Source: Macrostomum hystrix (lineage: Eukaryota > Platyhelminthes > Macrostomidae). Taken from it: a stretch of 64,000 bases of DNA. Location: NCBI GenBank assembly GCA_950097015.1, contig CATNEN010000026.1:1679269-1743268 (forward strand). The letters run 5' to 3'. Of this stretch, positions 44,851 to 55,317 are shown in pieces. Each line of letters starts with the position of its first letter. The stretch's first letter is position 1. A program made the position numbers and the translations under genes. The notes under the pieces were generated by a model. The model had not been told where the DNA came from, did no database searches, and worked only from the letters and a program-made list of their open reading frames with translations.

Positions 44851-46464
44851 CAAGCCCTCTGGCAGTCAGGCAGCACTGTGGACTGGAGGACAGCCCAGAT
44901 TGAATGGTAGGCTGCTCCTGGTGGGATCAAACTCAAGCTCAGCAAAGGCTCGAGGATTCAACTATGAAAGTATTTATCATGTTTACATTTGATTAAAAAG
45001 GAACACTAGTGAAAGTCATTGCCACAATTATAATCAGACTGCCATTTTATTCAAGTTTACATTTTGTCTATGACTGGTACGGAAAACTGTACTTTTCAGA
45101 TCCTTCTGTGGTGATTAGACAGAAGAGAAATGGCTCACATAAAAGAGCAAAGATTAGTGTATGCCTAGTGAAAAAAATTTTGTTTCTACGTTCAAAAGAA
45201 GTGATTTGAGAGAAGTTTTAAAATTGGCTTAAAAAACTACATGTAAATGAATGGGCCTTCGAATAATTTCCCACAATTTGCGAGTGTTACATCCTGATAT
45301 AATGCTAGGCCCTAGTGGTCCTTGACTAATAATTGCCTGGCACCTGCATAATCACAGAGACACTGACAGCTGGTTTACCTACCAGCAGCTGCCCAGCCAT
45401 GTTGTCACTTGTCATCAATCAGTCTGAACTTCATTTAGCTTGCAGACCCAACTGTCCATACTAGGGCCTAACACCATCAAGGGAGCATTGGCACATGCAA
45501 AGGGCAAGTTTTTTTCAGATGCATGGCACATCCAATCTGGGCTTTTTAAGTTTCATGTTGAAACTACAAGAGAACCTAGGCGTTTATCATTACTGTTTAT
45601 TATTGAAGTTAGGCCCCTACTTAAAAGTTCGTTTAATTTATATAATAATTTAATCTGTAAAACTTCAGGATAGACAAATGTTTTATACCATGTCCGAAAG
45701 AAGAATAGAATGCCAATAAATATATTTGAAACTTGATAAAAATCACAAAAACAACTATAGGTTGCTGTGGTTCAAGTTTGCCTACGAAATAGGATCCTAC
45801 AACCTATAAAACCAAGTAGAACATTGCCAAACATGCATATGTAGTAAGCATGTAGTAATATCAAATATGTAGTAAGCAGATTTTACACACGATGCGCTGC
45901 ACTTTTAGTTTAGAAATAAGTTACATAAAATATATGTCTACAATATTTATATTTATATTTTGCGGCAGATAGGCCTAGGTCTGTATGAAAAACACCATCA
46001 TTGGTGCTGGACTAGCATTGTAGGCTAGTATTAGACGATTTATTGGAAGCTTGATAACCCAGCGAATACCAGACGCGTGCAATCGCGGTCAAGTTAATTA
46101 CGTACTTATGTACGTATTTTTGATACTTATGTGCCAACAAAGAGCTAAAACTTTAAGGTAATCATACTCTAAATTACTTCCAATTTTTTGTTCTAGTTTA
46201 AACGCCACAGTATGTTTTTGTTTTATTTTGCTCAAGTTAGTTTATCAGAAGTATAAATCAAAATTTTCTAAGATCTACGTGCATACTATAGGAACACAAT
46301 GTAGCGTGGTCATTGACGAAGTCTACAATGCAGGATTTTTATAAATAATATTTTTTATTTAGAAAAGACCACGAGTTAATATTAGTATAGCTTAATAACT
46401 TTTTTTGCGTAAACCTAAAAGATGGTAAACCAGTTTCTTTGTACCATTCACGACTTCGAGTAGA
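44851..46464. other. AT-rich spacer
   Basis: About 1.6 kb without a recognisable gene, array or SINE. Short open frames here have neither codon bias nor splice-site support. Confidence 0.45.
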
Positions 46465-46473
46465 TATGAAAAG

Positions 46474-47252
46474 GGCAGTGCTTATTCCCACGGTCCGTGC
46501 CGATAGCGATAATTTCAATTTTATCCACTCGGATCCGTGCCGATAATTTTCTGCTTATCCACATGGCAGCTTGTATGAATAGGTCTAAAACTCTGTATAT
46601 ATGCCGTGCCTTTAATTTTAATTTTGTCCACACGGTTCTGTTCTTTGAAACGATGCCCTTTCGGGTTTGAACGTTTTGTTGAACACTCGAGCCAATAGAT
46701 CTAAAAAGTTGCCAGTGTGTTACGACAGTGTTCTACATTTCGACCTATACATTCATTAACCAACATTAATGTCATCCTTTTTAATTATTGTAATAACAAC
46801 TTACTAAATCTTTTGTCATCATTATGTGTTTTCATTCGATTTGTTTTGACTTAAAAAGTAAGAAGTCTATCAAAGAAAATCATACGAGTCAACCAGCAGA
46901 ATTCTAGTCAACACCGAACTCGTCACAAATATTGTACATCATTGTTATTCTTTTACACTATGTATTGATAGTGTACACTATACACTATACTCTGAAGCAA
47001 AAGCCTTATGCTCAGAGAAGACTAGGTAGGGACTTCAAAGGAGACCTATTCATACAAGCTGCCATGTGGATAAGCAGAAAATTATTGGCACAGATCAGTT
47101 TGGATAAAATTTAAATGAACAGCATGGCATATATAAAGAGTTGTGGACCTATTCATACAAGCTGCCATGTGGATAAGCAGAAAATTATTGGCATGGATCC
47201 ACGTGGATAAAATTGAAATTACTGGCACAGGACTGTGGGAATAAGCACTGCC
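46474..47252. mobile_element. Non-autonomous foldback DNA transposon with 9-bp target duplication
   Basis: The outer ends are GGCAGTGCTTATTCCCAC at 46474 and its reverse complement ending at 47252 (with one or two mismatches). The inverted similarity extends inward roughly 170 bp on each side and includes GCCATGTGGATAAGCAGAAA. The right arm carries an extra partial copy of the inner segment (about 47045-47100), so its inner part is duplicated. Both ends are flanked by the perfect direct repeat TATGAAAAG (46465-46473 and 47253-47261). No transposase is encoded. Long terminal repeats with 9-bp duplications are typical of Mutator-like elements, but the superfamily is an inference. Confidence 0.85.
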
Positions 47253-47261
47253 TATGAAAAG

Positions 47262-47678
47262 CAGAGTATAAAATATTTTAAGTGAGAAAATCAAATATAA
47301 ATTTCCATTTCTAGCTAATTGTCTTAGTTAGCTAATTGTCTTATTAAATAACTCAAACTGTTTTAATTGAATAGGGAATTAACACATTAGTGAGAGGCTA
47401 TGGTAAATTAATAAAATATTTTCAGCAATCCATATCTATTTATAAAGATAGTTGATCACATAAGTGCTCACTTTCTGTGTAATCAATGAGCCAAAAATAA
47501 TAAATGCACAATGCCAGAATAGCAAATGATCGTGATTCTAAACAGCAGAAAATGAAATATATATTCCTGAGAGTAAATAAAAATCTTAAATATTTTTGAC
47601 AAAGGAGAACCTGGGATAAAAGTGAATTAGTAAACTAAGTAATACAGTTTCAATAAAATTAAAATAATTTACTTTCAG
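47262..47678. other. Spacer upstream of RABGGTA
   Basis: About 400 bp, AT-rich. It ends with the acceptor-like sequence ACTTTCAG at 47671-47678, 37 nt before the RABGGTA start codon. No core promoter element is recognised. Confidence 0.45.
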
Positions 47679-47715
47679 CCTTTACCTAGCAAACTGCCTA
47701 CTAAGCTAAGTAGTC

Positions 47716-50700
47716 ATGCACGGACGTCCGCGAGTTCGCACAACGGAGGAGCAGCGAGCCGCGAAGGCTAAGGAGCGGGCTGCGAAAGTGGTTGAATATC
47801 GAGCGGCCTTGGATGAGGCGATGCGTCTGAGAAGCTGCTGCACCGATTCCAGCGAGAATAGTGCGGACTCGGTTGAGTCCCACAAGAATAGAGAGCGGCT
47901 GATGCGCGTGACACAGGTTCTGCTGCAGGTATAGTTCAATTCTGTGTTGTCTGTGATTTCATCTGATGCCTTTATAAAACGGACCAATAGATCTTCTAAG
48001 ATGCCTAATCATAGGATCCAAAGGCTGCATTTACAGTTGTTCAGTCTTCAGCCGGGCGTGAGTGGCAGGCTGGTTAATGCGTTTGCCTCTCACACCAAGG
48101 TCCCTGAGCTCGATTTCGCGGCGAGGCCGTTTTCTTTGGGGGCTTGTCGTGTCATTTATGCCCTTGAGGGCCAACCTCCAAGGCACAGTGAAAGTGTACA
48201 CTGCCTGACGATGAGAAAGTCAGGGCAGATGTACACACCCTGTGTGAGCGTATGCTTGTGTACGGTATCTGTGTGTGGGTGCTCAGGAGTCAGCGAAATG
48301 GGCAGAATTGCCTCGTTGCTTGCTGTGGGTCTAGTATCACCAAATGATAAGACATTTCCTGCAGCCCATCTGCAATTATTATTATTATTAACAGTTGGAC
48401 TACCAACCCATTTTGCCGCACGTTCTAATACCAAGGGGGATTCCCCCCCTGAAAATTCATTTGGCAGCGCCTAAATGATAAAAAGCATTGGGTGGTGACT
48501 GATTGGTTGACAGACTAGGTGATGGTGTCCTGTGGTTGAGCTGCGCCTAATATTTAATCTTGATCAGTGAAATTAGAGAAATTCTCTTCAGGGTGTCCAT
48601 AGTGGCCTATTTCCACTTCTTGTAGTCCTTGAAGGTCCATCAGTCCGTCTAGACTAGATAAAGTTAGGTGACCACCGAAGACGGAGACGATGAAGGCAGT
48701 CGGGTGACATGCTGATAAATTTTGAAGGCCTGGCAAGGCCGCACTGAGGCGCAGTGCAAATTCATGTATAGGGGGTATTAAAATACACTAGCGCTTATAG
48801 GAAAAATCTGACCCTTGGCTAGAACCATTGAATATCTCGACGGTCTGAAGAGCTTGCAAATTGATTCTTGTTTCAGAAGATGCGCAACAAAAATTTGGCC
48901 CGTGTTCTTTAGTTGCGTGTGCTTGCGTTGCTCCGTTCGAGTGCAGCGAAAAATCCCTCCTGGTTGTTCTACTGTTATATTGTCATATGAATTGAGGTAT
49001 TAAAAGCACAGTATTACTCATCTAAATGAAATAGTCTACAATGTCCTTATTATTTTCGTAGGCCAACCCGGACATTGGCACCCTGTGGTCGGTCAGGCGC
49101 GAGACAATTCAACAATGCCAGTCGCATCCGCCAGCTGAGTATAGCGAGGCTGCTCAACTAGGTGCGGAACTGCAGCTGACCGCCGCCTGCCTGATGCAGA
49201 ACCCCAAGTCCTACGGCGCCTGGCATCACCGGGCCTGGACTCTTGACCGGCTGGGCCCCCAGCGGGCCGACTTAGCTGGCGAGCTGCGTCTCACTGGACA
49301 GTTTCTGCAGCGCGACGAGCGCAACTTTCACTGCTGGGATCATCGGCGACACGTTTGCCGACTGGGCGGCGTGCCGGCTGCTGATGAGCTGGCCTACTCA
49401 GACAAGCTGCTCACGGCTAATATGGGCAACTTCAGCGCCTGGCATTATCGATCCAGACTGCTGCCACTGGCTGATGGCGGTCTGAATGCCGACGTCAGAA
49501 AGTGAGGTTTTGCCTCCAATATGTTTAGGCCAAGGACCACTAGAAGAAGTGTAGGACACTTTGTTTCCCTTCTTAATGCACTATCGGGATAGAAACTTTT
49601 CACTTTCTTCCACGTTCAAATATTGATAACTGTTTATTGGAAGCAGGTCGAATGTTCTTCTTTTAATATATCTTGAACAATATGCTGTTTCGAGGAATTT
49701 TAGAAGGCTTCATTCATGAATAATTAACTGAAGGTCAGGGGTTCGATTCCTGACAGCATCAGCTGGGGTAATTGAGGTGGGTGGTAGCTATAAGCAGCCT
49801 TCAGGTGCGCCGCGCAGGTGTGCTGTCGGCTGCACATCTGGCCGAATTGGGGCATCAACATTGGCTGCACTGAAGTAACTTTGACTGGTAGCCCTGCTCA
49901 AAGATAAAAATTGCTTCCCTTAGTCTGGGATTCGAACTTGCGATATCTCAGTCAGAAATCCAAAGCTATAAAATAATTTCCAAAAATATTTTCCTAGGCG
50001 CGAGCTGGAGACGGCCCTGTCGGCCATGTTCAGCGACCCGGCAGACACGGCGCCATGGGGCTATTATCGTTGGCTAATGGCGCCGCCAACCGAGCCGCTG
50101 CGGCCTCTTTGGCTTCGCTGCCATTGTCGCCAGTCTAGTAGCCGTCAGAGCGGCGATGCCGTAAAAAATGACTATTCCGTGTTAATAGCATTTAGTCGCC
50201 CGGTGACAAAGACTTGGCTAGTTGAGCGTCTGACTATTGTTACCGGCGGAGTGGGCGAAGGCGACGGCGACGGTTGCACACGGACGCCGATTCCGTTGGC
50301 GCCCGTGACCGGCTCTATCTCCGATGCCGCGGCCTATGTTTGGCGCCTGCCGCTGTTAGCAGAACCGGCCACTGTTCGCATTGTTGTACAGGCCGACAAA
50401 GACTTCGACAAGTTGGACATCGGCTTGACCATGCCCAATGGTCTAGCACTGCTGGCATCGGTGCAGTCTTTGCCAGTCGACCTTACTGAAGCGGAGCGCT
50501 CGCTTCGGTCCGAACAACTCGGATTGGTTCGCCAGCTAAACGAGCTTGCTGGCGACTCTCGGGAGGGTCTATTGACTGAGGCGGCGCTGCTGGCTTCGTT
50601 GTCATTGACTACGGAATGCGAGGCTCTATTTGAACGCCTGGCAACGCTGGATCCGATGCGAGCCGGGGCCTACGGCCACGCCAGGAGCCGCCTGGCGGTA

Positions 50701-51293
50701 AGCGCCAGACTAGCTGCTAACTCAGCGATAAACAAGGTCCGGCATTTATTAAAACTGTTTGTTTCACAATTCATTGACTCGAACTAGGGACCTTCAGTGC
50801 AGCCTTAGATAAGCAGTTTGTCAAGTGAGGGTGGTCTTTTCCTCTCGCACCAAAATCTCTGAGCTCGATATCTGTGTGTGCTCAGGAGTCTCCGTAATGG
50901 CCAAAGTTGTCTTTTCACTGGCTGCAGGTCTTCTGCTATTTTCTTCCCCTGCAGGTGGATGCCTCAAAAGATGCCACTTGCATGAAGCTCAGCTTGGCCG
51001 GTCTGGGCCTAACGGCGCTGCCTCTGGTACATGCATTCGGCTACGTCGAAGAGCTGAACCTGTCCGACAACAAGCTGACCAGCCTTCCAGGCCAGATGGC
51101 AGCTCTGGCATGCCTCAACAAACTGGACGCTAGAAACAACTGTCTTACTGGCTTGACCGGCCTTCTATGCTTAACTGAGTGCCCGCGCTTGCAACATATT
51201 CAACTGGCTGACAATCCGGTTGCTAAGGACGCCAAGGCGCTGGCTGATTTTGCCCAACTCCTGCCTACCGGCTGCCGGGTTGAAGCTGACTGA
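47716..51293 (+). CDS. RABGGTA: Rab geranylgeranyltransferase subunit alpha
   Basis: Four exons: 47716-47928, 49062-49501, 49998-50736 and 50955-51293, phases agreeing, 576 residues against 567 in human. This alpha subunit pairs with RABGGTB and, with the Rab escort protein, attaches geranylgeranyl groups to Rab C-terminal cysteines in the cytosol. The start MHGRPRVRTTEEQRAAKAKE is characteristic. Protein prenyltransferase alpha repeats follow, with NPKSYGAWHHRAW, DERNFHCWDHRR, NFSAWHYRSRLL and APWGYYRWLM. Exon 3 then encodes the insert domain typical of the animal protein (about residues 240-350), and exon 4 the leucine-rich repeats (VEELNLSDNKLTSLP, LACLNKLDARNN, LQHIQLADNPV). Intron 1 contains a full SINE A. 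A decayed SINE A ends only a short distance before the exon 4 acceptor. The stop codon is followed almost at once by a 47-bp array. Confidence 0.93.
48055..48390 (+). mobile_element. SINE family A, full length
   Basis: Head (GAGTGGCAGGCTGGTTAATG, then GAGCTCGATTTCGCG), complete body (GGCTTGTCGTG, GTACACTGCCTGACGATGAG, GTCAGCGAAATGGGCAGAAT) and an ATT-repeat tail. It lies in RABGGTA intron 1. Confidence 0.9.
49733..49858 (+). mobile_element. SINE family B, rearranged fragment
   Basis: A B-box region (GGTCAGGGGTTCGATTCCTG) runs straight into the distal body (AGCTGGGGTAATTGAGGTGG) and the 3' end (CAGCCTTCAGGTGCGCCGCG, GCTGCACATCTGGCC). The central ACTCTGCATTGC segment has been lost. It is in RABGGTA intron 2. 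Confidence 0.75.
50822..50935 (+). mobile_element. SINE family A, degenerate, next to RABGGTA exon 4
   Basis: Recognisable pieces are CCTCTCGCACCAAAATCTCT, GAGCTCGATATCTGTGTGTG, CTCAGGAGTC and TTTTCACTGGCTGCAGGTCT. Middle portions are missing. It ends about 20 bp before the acceptor of the last RABGGTA exon. Confidence 0.65.
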
Positions 51294-51299
51294 TTTTTC

Positions 51300-54112
51300 A
51301 AGTCCTCCAATGACCTACCTGAGAACTGGGTTTATGATGGGCTCGGCTATCCTCTAATTATCTACTTGAGAATTGGGTTTATGATGGGCTCCGCTATCCT
51401 CTAATTATCTACCTGAGAATTGGGTTCATGGTTGGCTCCGCTATCCTCTAATTATCTACCAGAGAACTGGGTTCATGGCTGGCTCCGCTAACCTCTAATT
51501 ATCTACCTGAGAATTGGGTTCATGGTTGGCTCCGATATCCTCTAATTATCTACCTGAGAATTGGGTTCATGGTTGGCTCCGCTATCCTCTAATTATCTAC
51601 CTGAGAACTGGGTTCATGGTTGGCTCCGCTATCCTCTAATTATCTACCTGAGAATTGGCTTCATGGTTGGCTCCGCTATTCTCTAATTATCTACCTGAGA
51701 ACTGGGTTCATGGTTGGCTCCGCTATCCTCTAATTATCTACCTGAGAATTGGCTTCATGGCTGGCTCCGCTAACCTCTAATTATCTACTTGAGAATTGGG
51801 TTCATGGTTGGTGTGATGTAGGCTCTGCTATCCTCTAATTATCTACTTGAGAATTGGGTTCATGGTTGGCTCCGCTAACCTCTAATTATCTACCTGAGAA
51901 TTGGGTTCATGGTTGGCTCCGCTAACCTCTAATTATCTACTTGAGAATTGGGTTCATGGTTGGCTCCGCTAACCTCTAATTATCTACCTGAGAATTGGGT
52001 TCATGGTTGGCTCCGCTATCCTCTAATTATCTACTTGAGAATTGGGTTCATGGTTGGCTCCGCTATCCTCTAATTATCTACCTGAGAATTGGGTTCATGG
52101 TTGGCTCCGCTATCCTCTAATTATCTACCAGAGAACTGGGTTCATGGCTGGCTCCGCTAACCTCTAATTATCTACCTGAGAATTGGGTTCATGGTTGGCT
52201 CCGATATCCTCTAATTATCTACCTGAGAATTGGGTTCATGGTTGGCTCCGCTAACCTCTAATTATCTACCTGAGAATTGGGTTCATGGTTGGCTCCGCTA
52301 ACCTCTAATTATCTACTTGAGAATTGGGTTCATGGTTGGCTCCGCTAACCTCTAATTATCTACCTGAGAATTGGGTTCATGGTTGGCTCCGCTATCCTCT
52401 AATTATCTACTTGAGAATTGGGTTCATGGTTGGCTCCGCTATCCTCTAATTATCTACCTGAGAATTGGGTTCATGGTTGGCTCCGCTATCCTCTAATTAT
52501 CTACCAGAGAACTGGGTTCATGGCTGGCTCCGCTAACCTCTAATTATCTACCTGAGAATTGGGTTCATGGTTGGCTCCGATATCCTCTAATTATCTACCT
52601 GAGAATTGGGTTCATGGTTGGCTCCGCTATCCTCTAATTATCTACCTGAGAATTGGGTTCATGGTTGGCTCCGATATCCTCTAATTATCTACTTGAGAAT
52701 TGGGTTCATGGTTGGCTCCGCTAACCTCTAATTATCTACCTGAGAATTGGGTTCATGGTTGGCTCCGCTAACCTCTAATTATCTACTTGAGAATTGGGTT
52801 CATGGTTGGCTCCGCTAACCTCTAATTATCTACCTGAGAATTGGGTTCATGGTTGGCTCCGCTAACCTCTAATTATCTACCTGAGAATTGGGTTCATGGT
52901 TGGCTCCGCTATCCTCTAATTATCTACTTGAGAATTGGGTTCATGGTTGGCTCCGCTATCCTCTAATTATCTACCTGAGAATTGGGTTCATGGTTGGCTC
53001 CGCTATCCTCTAATTATCTAGCAGAGAACTGGGTTCATGGCTGGCTCCGCTAACCTCTAATTATCTACCTGAGAATTGGGTTCATGGTTGGCTCCGATAT
53101 CCTCTAATTATCTACCTGAGAATTGGGTTCATGGTTGGCTCCGCTATCCTCTAATTATCTACCTGAGAATTGGGTTCATGGTTGGCTCCGATATCCTCTA
53201 ATTATCTACTTGAGAATTGGGTTCATGGTTGGCTCCGCTAACCTCTAATTATCTACCTGAGAATTGGGTTCATGGTTGGCTCCGCTAACCTCTAATTATC
53301 TACTTGAGAATTGGGTTCATGGCTGGCTCCGCTAACCTCTAATTATCTACCTGAGAATTGGGTTAATGATTGGCTCCGCTAACCTCTAATTATCTACCTG
53401 AGAATTGGGTCATGGTTGGCTCCGCTATCCTCTAATTATCTACTTGAGAATTGGGTTCATGGCTGGCTCCGCTATCCTCTAATTATCTACCTGAGAATTG
53501 GGTTCATGATTAGCTCCGCTAACCTCTAATTATCTACTTGAGAATTGGGTTCATGGTTGGCTCCACTATCCTCTAATTATCTACTTGAGAATTGGGTTCA
53601 TGGTTGGCTCCGCTATCCTCTAATTATCTACTTGAGAATTGGGTTCATGATTAGCTCCGCTAACCTCTAATTATCTACTTGAGAACTGGGTTCATGGCTG
53701 GCTCCGCTAACCTCTAATTATCTACCTGAGAATTGGGTTAATGATTGGCTCCGCTAACCTCTAATTATCTACTTGAGAATTGGGTTCATGGCTGGCTCCG
53801 CTAACCTCTAATTATCTACCTGAGAATTGGGTTCATGGTTGTCTCCGCTATCCTCTAATTATCTACCAGAGAACTGGGTTCATGGTTGGCTCCGCTATCC
53901 TCTAATTATCTACCTGAGAACTGGGTTCATGGTTGGCTCCGCTAACCTCTAATTATCTACTTGAGAATTGGGTTCATGGCTGTCTCCGCTATCCTCTAAT
54001 TATCTACTTGAGAACTGGGTTCATGGTTGGCTCCGCTATCCTCTAATTATCTACCTGAGAACTGGGTTCATGGTTGGCTCCGCTATCCTCTAATTATCTA
54101 CCTGAGAACTAT
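51300..54112. repeat. 2.8-kb minisatellite, 47-bp unit, between RABGGTA and PHACTR
   Basis: About 60 tandem copies of a 47-bp unit containing CTCTAATTATCTACCTGAGA, then ATTGGGTTCATGGTTGGCTC. Rare variants (CAGAGAACTGG, CCGATATCC) recur in the same order at several places, showing that blocks of several units were copied together. It begins about 10 bp after the RABGGTA stop codon, so part of it may be transcribed in the 3' UTR, and it lies between two convergent genes. Confidence 0.95.
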
Positions 54113-55317
54113 CTACCGTTTCCACCCTCATCTTTAACGACTTATATATCTAGGCTAATGATTTCTTAATTTCTGATTTCTGAATTTGCTTAATGCAACT
54201 GATTACATGTTTATTTATTCTATTCGGTCTATAATAGCCAAATTGTTTATTGTATTTTGCCATTGTCATACTCAGACTTCGCATAATAGAATATATTTGC
54301 CGTCTTAGTCTGTTTTTCCAAAAAAAAACGCAAAAATAAAAATTTATTTTTAATTGCGTTTCCAAAGCAAGCTGAAGCGAAACATTTCTTAACAGTCTCA
54401 AAAGAAGACAAAGGAAACATGCTTTATTCTAGGTTTATTTTAATACAAATCTATTTGAAACAACAAAATAATGAAAACACAACAATTGTTTGAGTAGACA
54501 ATTCAGTTTTTGATATGACATCTCTATGTGAACATCGCAACGCGAAATACTAAATCACATACAAAAAACTGGTTTTGTATATAAATTGACTGTCAATACA
54601 AGTGGGATACTGCAATGACTCCTAAAGACAGAAAAATACAACTGTACGTTCATTTGCTGGTCAAGTGAGAAGCTGAAACTCGATCAAGATAGTCAAATGT
54701 GTGCTTTTTGTTGCATTAATAATATTTTGAAAGCCAAACTGCACGAAGGAAACAAACAGAAGAAAAAGAAAACAAATAAATTTTACTACTCATTTTAGTA
54801 GTAGTATTATACGCGCATAAAAAACAGTATGCATACGGACTAGAAGCACAGCACGCGACAAAAATGGCGATGGAATTGTCTATATGTCAAGATGTCAGCG
54901 CACAGCCTACTATATAAAGTTTTCCACACCTGTTCTTTGATACTACTGATACAAATCTGAGTAGTAGTTTAACAGAGAACATGCCTATTTTATACCTATT
55001 TTAAAATAACAGCAAGTATTTATTCTTCCAAGTGACAAACAATACAGTACAGTATCAGAAAATACATTTGGGGATTGTACATATTGACTAGCAATAAAAT
55101 AGGAATTTGATGAAAATGCCGAATGCGAATGGCTTATATACGCCAAATTGGTTGCTTTGTGCGTCCGTGGAATTGAAATTTAAACTAGTCTTTTTGTAAT
55201 ACGCGACTTTGTAATTATTATTGCCACTTTTTTATTATAATTGAACAGAAGCAGAGAACATATTACAGCTTCGATACTAGTACTACTCGCGCAAGTAGTA
55301 TCTCCTGGTTTTTTTAA
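54113..55317. other. AT-rich region holding the PHACTR 3' end
   Basis: No coding exon is supported. The left part is very AT-rich. The right end should contain the minus-strand 3' UTR of the PHACTR-family gene. Confidence 0.45.
55231..55236 (-). terminator. Candidate polyadenylation signal of the PHACTR-family gene
   Basis: AATAAA on the minus strand, about 82 nt after the stop codon at 55318-55320. Position and strand fit; other copies of the hexamer exist in this AT-rich region. Confidence 0.4.

Noticed and set aside
48554-48736. Minus-strand frame with protein-like composition (ending EENFSNFTDQD) in RABGGTA intron 1
   Set aside because: It is about 60 codons, with no splice partner or family that I can recognise. 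It could be a fragment of a retroposed gene, but support is too weak.
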